Assembly (NCBI GenBank): GCA_001303415.1
Contig: LJTN01000007.1
Span: 17,316-81,315 of the forward strand
Direction: 5' to 3'
From: Myxococcales bacterium SG8_38
GTDB lineage: Bacteria > Myxococcota_A > Polyangia > Polyangiales > Houyiibacteriaceae
Length of the DNA stretch: 64,000 nt
The position numbers and the translations under genes are program-made. This document shows positions 21,821 to 31,118 of the stretch, one piece after another. Numbering within the stretch: position 1 is the stretch's first letter; each line of letters opens with the position of its first letter. Below the pieces are notes generated by a model that saw nothing but the letters and a program-made list of their open reading frames with translations, was not told where the DNA came from and made no database searches.

Positions 21821-21900
21821 GCTGTCCCCTCCTTGCACGTGACGTATAGCGCCGCGCGGGGTAGTTTCGCCAGCGCGAACTGCATGAGGGTTGCGCTCCG

Positions 21901-22923
21901 TTGCTCCTGCGCAATGCTGGACCCCCTCTCTTCATCCCGAAAGAGGTCGTTCTGCTGCTGCTCTACGCAATCATCGCGGTCGTCGTGGGCTTCGTCGCCT
22001 TGGTCTGGGGGGCAGATCGCTTCGTCTACGGCGCGGCGGGTCTGGCCAGGAATCTCGGAATCAGCCGCGTGGTGGTTGGCCTCACGATTGTCGCATTTGG
22101 GACGTCCGCGCCGGAGATGTTGGTATCAGGGATGGCCGCCGCCGCTGGAAGCCGGGAAATGGGCGTTGGGAACGCCGTCGGGTCGAACGTCACCAATGCC
22201 ACGCTGGTCTTGGGGGCCGCTGCGCTCGCAGGGCCGTTGAGCGTGCATTCGCGCCTGTTGATGCGCGAGGTTCCCGTTCTCTTCGTCAGCATGGCGCTCG
22301 CGTGGTGGTTTCTGTGGGACGGCGACCTCAGCCGGTTCGAGGGCTTGATCCTGTTCTCGGGGCTGATTCTCTTGATCGGGTGGATCAGCGTGGAGTCTCG
22401 CCTCGAGCAGCCCGACGCCCCTCGGGCGATCGGCGCAGACCTCGATGACGACATTCCCGATTCCCTGCCCGCCGCGAGGGCCATCGGGTTGTTCCTCCTA
22501 GGCTTGGCGTTTCTGCTGATCGGGTCGCGGGTGGTCGTATGGGGCGCGGTAGGCCTTGCGCGCAACCTCGGCGTGAGCGAGCTGGTGATCGGGCTCACCT
22601 TGGTCGCGCTCGGCACGAGCCTGCCCGAGCTCGCCGCATCGGTGGCTGCGGCGCGCCGGGGGGAACCGGATATCGCGGTCGGGAACGTCGTAGGGTCCAA
22701 CATCTTCAACTTGCTGGGCGTGCTCGCGTTGCCGGGTATCATCGCCCCCGGTGCTGTCGATCGCACGGTGATCCACCGCGATTTTCCCATCATGGCCGGT
22801 GTGACCGTCCTCTTGGTCCTGATGACGATAAATCGGCACAATCGAATCGGGCGCCGAAGCGGGGTCGCGCTCATCGCCGCGTTCGTCGTCTACTTCGTGA
22901 TGTCCTTTTGGGCGTCGTTTTGA
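21901..22923 (+). CDS. CaCA-family sodium/calcium exchanger-like protein
   Basis: Two alpha repeats: VVGLTIVAFGTSAPEMLVSG...VGSNVTNATLVLG and VIGLTLVALGTSLPELAASV...VGNVVGSNIFNLLGVL. Start uncertain. Confidence 0.9.
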   Translation: MLLRNAGPPLFIPKEVVLLLLYAIIAVVVGFVALVWGADRFVYGAAGLARNLGISRVVVGLTIVAFGTSAPEMLVSGMAAAAGSREMGVGNAVGSNVTNATLVLGAAALAGPLSVHSRLLMREVPVLFVSMALAWWFLWDGDLSRFEGLILFSGLILLIGWISVESRLEQPDAPRAIGADLDDDIPDSLPAARAIGLFLLGLAFLLIGSRVVVWGAVGLARNLGVSELVIGLTLVALGTSLPELAASVAAARRGEPDIAVGNVVGSNIFNLLGVLALPGIIAPGAVDRTVIHRDFPIMAGVTVLLVLMTINRHNRIGRRSGVALIAAFVVYFVMSFWASF

Positions 22924-22933
22924 TCGTCGTCCG

Positions 22934-23551
22934 TCAGGCCGTTCTCCTCCAGACCAACGTCATGTTGTTGGCAGGCATGTCGACCCGATCTTCAAGCGAT
23001 AGGCCGGTACGGTTTGCAAGCGCCGTCAGCTCGTCGATGTCGCGGACGCCCCAGCTCGGATCACGCGAGCGCAGACTCTGGTCGAAAGCGGCATTGCTCG
23101 GCGCGGTGTGCTCGCCATGGAGCCGATAGGGTCCGTAGGTAATCAGTGCACCGCCCGGGCACAGGAGCCTTTGCGCCCCGACGAAGAGAGCCTCCGTGGT
23201 CTCCCAAGGGGAGATGTGAATCATGTTGATGCAGACGATCGCGTCTGGATTGCGAACCGGCCACTCCGGCCAGCGCACATCCAGCTCGATCGGGGGCAGG
23301 AGATTGTCACCCGGGGCGTCGTCGACCCAAGCCCGAATGTTTTGGAGGGCTTCGGTGGATGCATCCGTCGGTTGCCATCGAAGGGAAGGGAGGTGCCGCG
23401 CGAAGTACGCTGCGTGCTGTCCGGTGCCACTGGCCACCTCGAGCACGATACCGGTCGGGGGAAGGACGCGGCGCAGGACACGGAGGATCGGCTCACGATT
23501 GCGCTCGGCTGCTGGTGCGAAAGCCTTTGCCATCGCTGTTTCATAGCCCAT
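22934..23551 (-). CDS. DUF938 SAM-dependent methyltransferase-like protein
   Basis: KAFAPAAERNREPILRVLRRVLPPTGIVLEVASGTGQHAAYFARHLPSLRWQPTDAS...INMIHISPWETTEALFVGAQRLLCPGGALITYGPYRLHGEHTAPSNAAFD. Confidence 0.9.
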   Translation of the reverse strand: MGYETAMAKAFAPAAERNREPILRVLRRVLPPTGIVLEVASGTGQHAAYFARHLPSLRWQPTDASTEALQNIRAWVDDAPGDNLLPPIELDVRWPEWPVRNPDAIVCINMIHISPWETTEALFVGAQRLLCPGGALITYGPYRLHGEHTAPSNAAFDQSLRSRDPSWGVRDIDELTALANRTGLSLEDRVDMPANNMTLVWRRTA

Positions 23552-23613
23552 AACTTCCCCCCATCGAAGCAGACCGTGGGCAGTGGAGGAGACGATTCGG
23601 CTGGGCGCTCGTC

Positions 23614-25791
23614 GTGTCAGTATGCCTCGGTGCGCCGTGGCTGACGCGCGCGCTCCTCTTGCAGGAAAAGCACCTGCCGCTACGGCGGATCGACGTGCGT
23701 GGCGTGTTTGCCGACGCCTCGGTGGCTTTGCTCGTGATCGGGGTCACGGCGCTGTTCTTGCGAATCGGCCGGTGGTGGGGACGCACCTTGGCGGTTGGGG
23801 CCCTGGTGTCGCTCGTCGTGACGAGCTTTGCGATGTACGAGTTCATCACGGTCTTCGACTCGCTCTATGCCGTCAGCCACGTCGCATTCCTAGGTGATGC
23901 CACGTTTGTCGGCGGCTCGGCGCGACACATCCGCCACCCGGCGCTGCTGACCCTCATGATTGCGGCTGCGATCGCGGGCGGCGTGTCGGCGCGAGCACCA
24001 GGCACGCGTTGCTGGCGAGGGTGGGGCATTGCCCTCGGCGCGTGTGTAGTCGGGCAGGTGCTCATGCCCACTTCCTCTGCCTACGAGGGGTGGAGGCAGA
24101 GCCATGCCCTTCAGGCCAATCTCTCGCTCCCTTTCGAATCGCCAAGCGGGCGGCCCACCGCGATCAGTGCCGAGCTTCGCGGCGTGTTCCGAGCTGACCT
24201 CCGTGGCAGACGCTGGGTCGGCCCTTTTCAAGATCGGCCGAACGTGCTGCTGATCATGGTGGAAGGCGCTTCGGGCGCATACCTGCCTTCGGTCGCTGCC
24301 GCGCAGGGGGTACGGAGCTCCACGGTGATGCCGAGGTTGGATGCCCTCGCTCAGCGCCACGTATTGTTGACTCGCGTCATCTCCCACCAGCGTCAGACCA
24401 ACCGCGGAGAATACGCCATCTTATGCGGGGACTATCCGAAGCTCTTGACCGATCAGTCGAAGATGACCGAGCAGACCTACGGGCTCGCCCGCCGCTGTCT
24501 TCCCGCCCTCTTGCGGGACGCCGGCTATGCAACCGCGTACATCCAGGCGGCCCCGCTCGGTTTCATGCTGAAGGACCAGTTCATGCCGAAGGCCGGGTTC
24601 GAGGAGCTCATCGGCGAGCCTTGGTTCGACCAAGCGTATGCGCGGACCGACTGGGGCGTCGATGACAAGGCGTTCTTCGAGCAGGCGCTTGCGCGAGTGT
24701 TGGCACTGCATCGCGCCGAGGAGCCGTTCTTCGCCACGATGCTCACGGTGGGCACCCATCATCCCTACACGATTCCCGAGACCCAAAACCCGAATGATTC
24801 GGTCCGCAGACACGAGCGAGCATTTCGGTGGGCGGACGATGCGCTCGCGGATTTCGTGGCCGCGCTCGAACGGCACGGCGTCCTTCAAGATACGGTCGTC
24901 CTCATCACCTCGGACGAGTCCGCTGGGCTGGTGGAGGCCGCGAGCGCGACCCAAAGGCTCCTCTCGCAGAGTTGGTCCTTCGTGGTCGTCATGCTGCCGC
25001 AGCCGCAGGCCAAGCGGATCGACACGCTGTACGGACACGTCGACACCGCGATTTCGGTCGCTGATCTCCTCGGGATGGAAAGAGGCGCGACGCAGTTCCT
25101 CGGGCGGAGCTGGTTCCGTGAATATGATACGCCGCGAAGACTGTTCGCCGGCAACACCTACGCACGCAGCGTCATGATGTGGGAGCCTCCGAACGGGGTC
25201 GTGGTGTGCGGCGAATCGCTGAGCCAGTGCGTGCGCACGGAGGCCGAGGAAGGCCGGATATTCGGGCCGAAACGCGAGAGTCGAGCTCCGGCGGCCCGCG
25301 AGCAGCAGCTTCTCGGGGAGGTTGCACGGCTGACGAGATCGGGCCGAGACGACTTGTCGGAATCGGGCACGATGAGGCTGTTGACCGACGAGCAAGTGCA
25401 TCTGCGCGCCGGCGACGGAAAGAAGCTCTTGGTCGGCGGTCAATACCTGCGAGTGCCCGGCGGCACCAACCTGCGCATCGACCTCGACCTCGAAGTCGAT
25501 GGCGAGCACGCCATCGTCGGCTTTCACCAGGACACGCTCATGGACGGCTATCCGAAGATCGCGCGGAAGAACGTCCGAGTCCGCAACGGACAGCGTTGGC
25601 AGCTGCGCTACGAAATCGGGGTGCCCCACGACGCCAGTCAACTCGTCGTTCAGCTGTACGCAGAGATCGTCTCGGGGGAGGCCGCGACCATTCGCTTTGC
25701 CGATGCCCGGCTCAGCATGATTCCAGCCGAGATCACCTCGGCCGAGCCCGTGGTCATCGAGGATGCGCTGTCGCCGGTTGGTCCGCCTTGA
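23614..25791 (+). CDS. LtaS/OpgB-like membrane phosphoglycerol-transferase-type protein
   Basis: N-terminal TM block, then NVLLIMVEGASGAYLPS...SHQRQTNRGEYAILCGDYPKLL (Thr nucleophile context)...TMLTVGTHHPYTIPE...VVLITSDES. Confidence 0.82.
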   Translation: MSVCLGAPWLTRALLLQEKHLPLRRIDVRGVFADASVALLVIGVTALFLRIGRWWGRTLAVGALVSLVVTSFAMYEFITVFDSLYAVSHVAFLGDATFVGGSARHIRHPALLTLMIAAAIAGGVSARAPGTRCWRGWGIALGACVVGQVLMPTSSAYEGWRQSHALQANLSLPFESPSGRPTAISAELRGVFRADLRGRRWVGPFQDRPNVLLIMVEGASGAYLPSVAAAQGVRSSTVMPRLDALAQRHVLLTRVISHQRQTNRGEYAILCGDYPKLLTDQSKMTEQTYGLARRCLPALLRDAGYATAYIQAAPLGFMLKDQFMPKAGFEELIGEPWFDQAYARTDWGVDDKAFFEQALARVLALHRAEEPFFATMLTVGTHHPYTIPETQNPNDSVRRHERAFRWADDALADFVAALERHGVLQDTVVLITSDESAGLVEAASATQRLLSQSWSFVVVMLPQPQAKRIDTLYGHVDTAISVADLLGMERGATQFLGRSWFREYDTPRRLFAGNTYARSVMMWEPPNGVVVCGESLSQCVRTEAEEGRIFGPKRESRAPAAREQQLLGEVARLTRSGRDDLSESGTMRLLTDEQVHLRAGDGKKLLVGGQYLRVPGGTNLRIDLDLEVDGEHAIVGFHQDTLMDGYPKIARKNVRVRNGQRWQLRYEIGVPHDASQLVVQLYAEIVSGEAATIRFADARLSMIPAEITSAEPVVIEDALSPVGPP

Positions 25792-27772
25792 CCCGAAGTC
25801 GGCACTCGATGCGTCGGAGCTGCGCTTGCTCCCACCGCTGCAGCTCGCTTTGAAGGAGGTTGCGTGCTTCCGGGGCTTCGGCGCCAACCAGTCGTTCCGC
25901 TCCACGCTCTCGTTCATAGAGCAACCAGGCATCGGCCGCCCTGTGATGGACCAAGCGGTATTCGTCGCGGGTCACGGCCCCCTTCGGCTCGTAGCCCTTG
26001 TTGGCAATGTGGATGCTCCGCAGCCTGTCCCGGATGGTGCCTTCATCGAGCCCCGGAAGGCGGAAGCTGTCGAACAGCTCCCGGCCGCGCACCGGAAACG
26101 CCTCGGAAAACGAGCCGCGGCCGCGCCGATTGGGGTCCAGCGTGAAGAGGCTTTGCGCGGCGATGTCCGAAGGAATCGGAAGCCCCAGGAAATGGAGCAC
26201 GGTGGGCGCCACGTCCGCCAGGCTCACCCCAACCGTCGGCCGCATCGGCGCGAGGTCGGCGTGCCACAGCATCAGCGGGACGTCGATCATCCAGCCGTTC
26301 AGGTACACGTGGTGCCCCCAATAGGCATTTTCTCCCAAGGCCTCTCCGTGGTCTGAAAAGAAAACGACCAAGCTGTCGTCGAGCCAGCCATCCTCTTCGA
26401 GGTATGCGAGCAGGCGACCGAGCTCCGCGTCGAAATAGGCGACCTCGCTCAGATACGCGCTCCTCTTGTCCGGCCCAAAACCAAAACGAGGCCGGCTGAT
26501 GTACGGGTCGTGCGGAGAATAGTAGTGAACCCATGCCATCACCGACGCCTCTTCGGCGCGTGCGGCGCGCAGCCGCTCGATGATCAACTCGGTGGCCGCC
26601 CCGTCGCTCGGGGCGAAGCTCGTTTCGACGCCTGGGGCGAGGAACTGCCCAACGATGGGGAGACGAAACCAGCCGACATCGGGAAACACCGCGATCTGAC
26701 GATCCAGGTGGGCCCGCGAGCGCGTGAAGATGGTCTCTGGAAGCGTCGGGGAAAGATAGAGCTCGGCTGGGCTGAGACCGGTGAAGGCGCTTCCGACGGC
26801 GAAGAGGGTCGCCGGGTATGTCGAGGTCGCATTCTGAAAGGAGACCCCTCGTCCGGAGAAGCGCGAGAGCGCCGGCATGAGGCGCCGACCTTCCACCACC
26901 GTGTCGACGACGTCATTGCGGAGGGCGTCGACGGTGACGAGGATCACGTTGCGGCGGCTTTCGGCTGCGATCCCCATGGGCGTCTCTTCGACGAACGGCC
27001 GCGGCTCGGGGCAGGGCTGCCCGTTCGTCGACCAAGAGGGGTCGGCGTCGAGCCGTGGCAGCACGTAGAGCGTCACCAAGGCCCCGGCGCGGCTGTGCGC
27101 AATCAATGCACGCTGACCCGTTGCTGCTAGCGATGGAACGAAGCGCGAGACCAAGGCCAGCACCAAGCCCGCGGCGGCCACACCCACGACGAGGGAGACG
27201 CGACGTGTCCGGCGTACGAGCAAGAACAGAACCGAAGCGGTGAGAAGCCCCGAGGGGAGAACGAGCTGCGCCATCGAGTAATCGTAGGCTCGGTACCGCA
27301 CCATCGCGGTGGTGAGAAGCGCCACGGCAGCTGTGGTCACGATCGACCAAATGGCGAGGCTTCGCGGTCGCTCGATCCGCATTCCTCCCACCAACCAAAG
27401 CCAACCACTCGCTCCGACAAGAGCGAGAAACGCCGCCATGATCGCCCGCAACGAGGCGCGCCATGGATGGAGGGCAGAGCGTGGTCCCGACAACAAGAAG
27501 TCCGTGTGCTCCCAGCCAACCGCGACCGTGAGAAGGGCGAGCGCGACGGTCGTCGCGACGACGATGCGGGGCTGCGATTGCGCTGCGCGAGCCGCCGCAC
27601 CGAGTAGAAGGGTCGTGGGAATCGATCCGATCGAGGCCAGCCAGCAGAGCTCCCCCAGAAGCGGCAGGGAAGGCCACGCGTGCGGGGCCAGCTCCGCCAA
27701 CAGGAAAAGCAAGCATCCAGCGTAGGCCGAAGACCAGAGCGCAAGCGGCGAGGTCGGCGGTCTAGAGGCCAT
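25754..27772 (-). CDS. Membrane-anchored sulfatase-like protein (alkaline phosphatase superfamily)
   Basis: N-terminal TM helices; NVILVTVDALRNDVVDTVV...SFQNATSTYPATLFAVGSAFTG...WVHYYSPHDPYISRP...LVVFFSDHGEALGENAYWGHHVYL. Confidence 0.85.
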   Translation of the reverse strand: MASRPPTSPLALWSSAYAGCLLFLLAELAPHAWPSLPLLGELCWLASIGSIPTTLLLGAAARAAQSQPRIVVATTVALALLTVAVGWEHTDFLLSGPRSALHPWRASLRAIMAAFLALVGASGWLWLVGGMRIERPRSLAIWSIVTTAAVALLTTAMVRYRAYDYSMAQLVLPSGLLTASVLFLLVRRTRRVSLVVGVAAAGLVLALVSRFVPSLAATGQRALIAHSRAGALVTLYVLPRLDADPSWSTNGQPCPEPRPFVEETPMGIAAESRRNVILVTVDALRNDVVDTVVEGRRLMPALSRFSGRGVSFQNATSTYPATLFAVGSAFTGLSPAELYLSPTLPETIFTRSRAHLDRQIAVFPDVGWFRLPIVGQFLAPGVETSFAPSDGAATELIIERLRAARAEEASVMAWVHYYSPHDPYISRPRFGFGPDKRSAYLSEVAYFDAELGRLLAYLEEDGWLDDSLVVFFSDHGEALGENAYWGHHVYLNGWMIDVPLMLWHADLAPMRPTVGVSLADVAPTVLHFLGLPIPSDIAAQSLFTLDPNRRGRGSFSEAFPVRGRELFDSFRLPGLDEGTIRDRLRSIHIANKGYEPKGAVTRDEYRLVHHRAADAWLLYERERGAERLVGAEAPEARNLLQSELQRWEQAQLRRIECRLRVKADQPATAHPR

Positions 27773-29465
27773 CGAGCTCTGCCACCTTCTCGTTCAACGA
27801 CTGCTCCGCGGCGATCTGGCGTGTCGCTCGGACCGGCGGCTCGAATGCGCTGTAGAAGAGCCACCAACGGGGATTGAACGAAAGCGTGGTGAGCTCCCAA
27901 ACCTCGATGTCGAGCTCGTCGCGTCGCAGGTCGAGCATGAAGTAGCTGCCGAATTGCCGATAAGGATGACGTGAAGCGAAGCGAGCCCGCTCTTCTTCGG
28001 TGAAGGCATCGACCGCTGCGACGAAGACCCAGCCCGCGGCGCCTTGCTCGTTCGGAATGTCGCTACGTGGATTCTGCGACCAGCGGTGTGTGACGCGGTC
28101 GAGCGTGACGTCGAACCGCGGCTCGAGGCGACGCGACTTGAGGCTCGTGTGGAGCTGCACGCCCGTGTCCCGATTCGTCCAAGCTCTGACGCGCTCGGCG
28201 AAACGAAGCTCGGGCCTGCCGGAATCGTAGGTGTCCATCTCGCCTCGAACCGGGGTGAAGAACCACATCGAGCCCCCCACGTAGCGTCCTTGTGGAACGA
28301 TCTGGGCCACGCGAATCCCGAGCGGAACCAAGAGAAGGGCGAGCGCCAAGCTCGGAGCGATGCCGGCCTTGCCTCGGATCCACCGCCCCGCATCGATCAA
28401 TGAAGAAGCAACCATGATGCCCACGGCGGGAAGGGTCGGCCAGGCCCAGTATGAATGGACGATCGCGCTCCAGCGGAAGGTCCAGTAGTGGATCAAGCCG
28501 GCCACCAAGAACGCGATGGGGACGAGGTCGCGGGGCCGGGCCGCGCCTCGATAGAGGCGGATGAGCCACGCAATCAGCCAGCCCGCACAGAGGGCGAGAA
28601 CCGGAAGCGTGAACATGAGCTCGGGGACCACCAGCAGGTGGGTACGAAACCGCGTCCACGAAAGCGCCCGCCTCGCGTTGAAGGTGCCCGTGAGCTCGTC
28701 GAGATTGCCCGTCAATGCTTCCACGAGCACGAAGTGCCCCACGAAAAGCAAAAGCACCCAGGCACAAAACACCCCCAACTGCAGGAGCGAGCCCGGGGCC
28801 GTCTGCGGCTCGCGACGCCACGAAGCCCAAGCCCAGTGGACGGCGATGCAAGAAGCGACGTAGTACGCCGGCCAATCCCAGGAGGCTGCGATTGCAAAGC
28901 TTCCCAAGAACGAGACGAAGCCAGGCCACGGCCACGTCGGCGCACGGCTCGCGCGCACGTAGAGGAACAGCGCGAGAAGGCTCCAGAAGATGAAGCCAGC
29001 CGAATGGTTGGCCATGTTGGTGTAGATGGCGTTGATCGGCAGCGCCACGTAGACGGCCGAGGCCGCGAGGGCATGGATGTTGTCCCAGAGCCGTTTCACG
29101 ACCGCGAAGAGCATGCAGAGCGCCGCCACGCTCCAAAACCCCGCCACGAAGCGGATCGACAGCTCCCTGTCTCCCAGCAACGCGAGGCTTGCCACGTTGT
29201 GCAGGTGCAGGCCCAAAGGTGCGTGGGTATAGAGCTGCTCCCTGCGTGGAGGCACGTTGGCGGTCTCGTACTGGAGCGGGAAGAGCACATCCCAACGAAG
29301 CGTGTTCCGCGCAGCGTTGTGATACGCGGCTCCGTTCCAGCCGTTGTGCCCGCGCGTCCACTGATCGGCGATTCCCAGGACCGCCAGGAAGACCTGCAGT
29401 GCGAGAATCAGGGCGAAGGCGACGCGAACCGCTCGTCGCCTGCCGCCGACGCGGTCGGGACCCAT
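27762..29465 (-). CDS. GT39/ArnT-like polytopic glycosyltransferase-type membrane protein
   Basis: Polytopic; early GHNGWNGAAYHNAARNTLRW and YTHAPLGLHLHNVASLALLGDRELSIRFVAGFWSVAALCMLFAVVKRLW typical of the GT-C superfamily; overlaps its neighbour by 11 nt. Confidence 0.65.
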   Translation of the reverse strand: MGPDRVGGRRRAVRVAFALILALQVFLAVLGIADQWTRGHNGWNGAAYHNAARNTLRWDVLFPLQYETANVPPRREQLYTHAPLGLHLHNVASLALLGDRELSIRFVAGFWSVAALCMLFAVVKRLWDNIHALAASAVYVALPINAIYTNMANHSAGFIFWSLLALFLYVRASRAPTWPWPGFVSFLGSFAIAASWDWPAYYVASCIAVHWAWASWRREPQTAPGSLLQLGVFCAWVLLLFVGHFVLVEALTGNLDELTGTFNARRALSWTRFRTHLLVVPELMFTLPVLALCAGWLIAWLIRLYRGAARPRDLVPIAFLVAGLIHYWTFRWSAIVHSYWAWPTLPAVGIMVASSLIDAGRWIRGKAGIAPSLALALLLVPLGIRVAQIVPQGRYVGGSMWFFTPVRGEMDTYDSGRPELRFAERVRAWTNRDTGVQLHTSLKSRRLEPRFDVTLDRVTHRWSQNPRSDIPNEQGAAGWVFVAAVDAFTEEERARFASRHPYRQFGSYFMLDLRRDELDIEVWELTTLSFNPRWWLFYSAFEPPVRATRQIAAEQSLNEKVAELDGL

Positions 29466-29498
29466 CAGGGGCCAGTATGGCCGCTCGTCCGGCGTTCG

Positions 29499-31109
29499 TC
29501 AGCTTTCGAGGAGGCGCCGCGCGACCACGTGCGCCTGGATCTCGTTGGCGCCTTCGAAGATGCTCAGCACCCGCGCATCGACGAGCAGGCGAGACGCGGT
29601 GTACTCCTCCGCGTAGCCGTTACCGCCATGGATCTGCACGTTGGCATCAGCGGCCTCCCACGCGGATCGAGTGGCCAGCAGCTTTGCCATCCCTGCCTCG
29701 AGGTCGCAGCGCTTCTCTTGATCCTTTTCGCGTGCGCTGAAATAGGTGAGCTGCCGGCCCGCCTCGATGCGCGCCACCATGCGGCCGATCTTGCGTGCGA
29801 CGCGGGGGAACTGGAAGATCGGCCCGCCGAACTGCTCGCGCTCGGACGCATAGAGAATCGCGTCTTCGAGCGCGGCCTGTCCGAGCCCGACACCTCGCGC
29901 CGCCGTTTGGATGCGCGCGCTCTCGAAGGTTCGCATCAGCTGCTTGAAGCCTGCGCCCTCCTCGCCGCCGAGTAGAGCATGGGCAGGGACCTTGAAGTCT
30001 TCGAAGGCGAGCTCGTATTCCCTCATGCCCCGGTAGCCCAACACCTTGATCTCCGTTCCCGTCAGACCTTCGTCCGGGAACTCCGGCTGCTCGCCTTCAC
30101 CGACTCGCGTCTTTTCGGCGAGGAACATCGACAAACCCTTGTAGCCTGGCTCGTCGGGATTCGTTCGCGCCAAGAGGGTCATCAGGTCCGCACGAGCCCC
30201 GTGGGTGATCCAGGTCTTCTGGCCGTTGACGACGTAGCTTCCGTCGGCCTGTTTGACGGCGCGGGTGCTCAGGTGGGCGAGGTCCGAGCCCGTGTTGGGC
30301 TCGGTGAACACCGCAGTGGAGAGCACCTCGCCTGCGGCGATCTTGGGCAGCCAATGTCGCTTCTGCTCGTCGGTGCCGCCGCCCATGATGAGCTCGGCGG
30401 CGATTTCCGCGCGGGTCCCGAGGGACCCAACGCCGATGTAGCCCCGCGATAGCTCCTCCGTCACCACGCACATGGCGACCTTGCTCATTCCGAGCCCGCC
30501 GTGCTCCTCGGGGATCGTCAAGCCGAACACGCCGAGCTCGCTCATTCGATCGACGATGTCCATCGGGATCAAGATGTCGTTTCGATGGATGTCCTGCGCG
30601 CGGGGGATCACCTCGGCATCGACGAACTTCGAGAACTGGGAGCGAATCTCGTCGAGCATCTCGTCATCGAAGCCGCGATTGGGAAAGCCGTGGTCACGCG
30701 CGTGGGCTGCGAGCTCCAGGTACACGCCTCCGCTCGCATGCTTCGACGAGAACGCCACGACGGAGGGCTTGAGTAGGGTCTCGCGGAGGTCGTTGACCGT
30801 GATTCCCAAGTCGCTCAGCGGGACGTTCTCGCAAGGTCCGAGATCGATTCCGCCAGGGATCGAGCGGGCAACTTCACCGATGTACGCGCGAGCAACCTTC
30901 TGCTCGTAGTCTCCGCCAACGCGACCCGACCATGCGGCCAACTGACGGCAAGCTTCGAGCTCCGTGGCCAGATACGCCACACCGTGCGCGGCGAGCTGGT
31001 GCGCGTTCAGCTTCTTGGCGCTGATGCGGTCCCCGTCCGAGACCATCGCTTTGACGTTGTCGTGCGCCCGCTGGTACAGCCCTTCGATGGCTCTGATGAC
31101 TTCCTGCAT
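29499..31109 (-). CDS. mcd: Acyl-CoA dehydrogenase with N-terminal extension, likely methylsuccinyl-CoA dehydrogenase
   Basis: C-terminal ACAD core (TAVFTEPNTGSDLAHLSTRAV...IHGGNGYAEEYTASRLLVDARVLSIFEGANEIQ) preceded by ~150 aa extension; adjacent to ccr and ecm. Confidence 0.82.
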   Translation of the reverse strand: MQEVIRAIEGLYQRAHDNVKAMVSDGDRISAKKLNAHQLAAHGVAYLATELEACRQLAAWSGRVGGDYEQKVARAYIGEVARSIPGGIDLGPCENVPLSDLGITVNDLRETLLKPSVVAFSSKHASGGVYLELAAHARDHGFPNRGFDDEMLDEIRSQFSKFVDAEVIPRAQDIHRNDILIPMDIVDRMSELGVFGLTIPEEHGGLGMSKVAMCVVTEELSRGYIGVGSLGTRAEIAAELIMGGGTDEQKRHWLPKIAAGEVLSTAVFTEPNTGSDLAHLSTRAVKQADGSYVVNGQKTWITHGARADLMTLLARTNPDEPGYKGLSMFLAEKTRVGEGEQPEFPDEGLTGTEIKVLGYRGMREYELAFEDFKVPAHALLGGEEGAGFKQLMRTFESARIQTAARGVGLGQAALEDAILYASEREQFGGPIFQFPRVARKIGRMVARIEAGRQLTYFSAREKDQEKRCDLEAGMAKLLATRSAWEAADANVQIHGGNGYAEEYTASRLLVDARVLSIFEGANEIQAHVVARRLLES

Positions 31110-31118
31110 CGATTCCTC

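Noticed and set aside
24421-25932. 503-aa reverse ORF opposite the LtaS-like gene, and similarly 28455-29975 opposite the GT39-like gene
   Set aside because: Antisense to well-supported coding sequence; no family signature.
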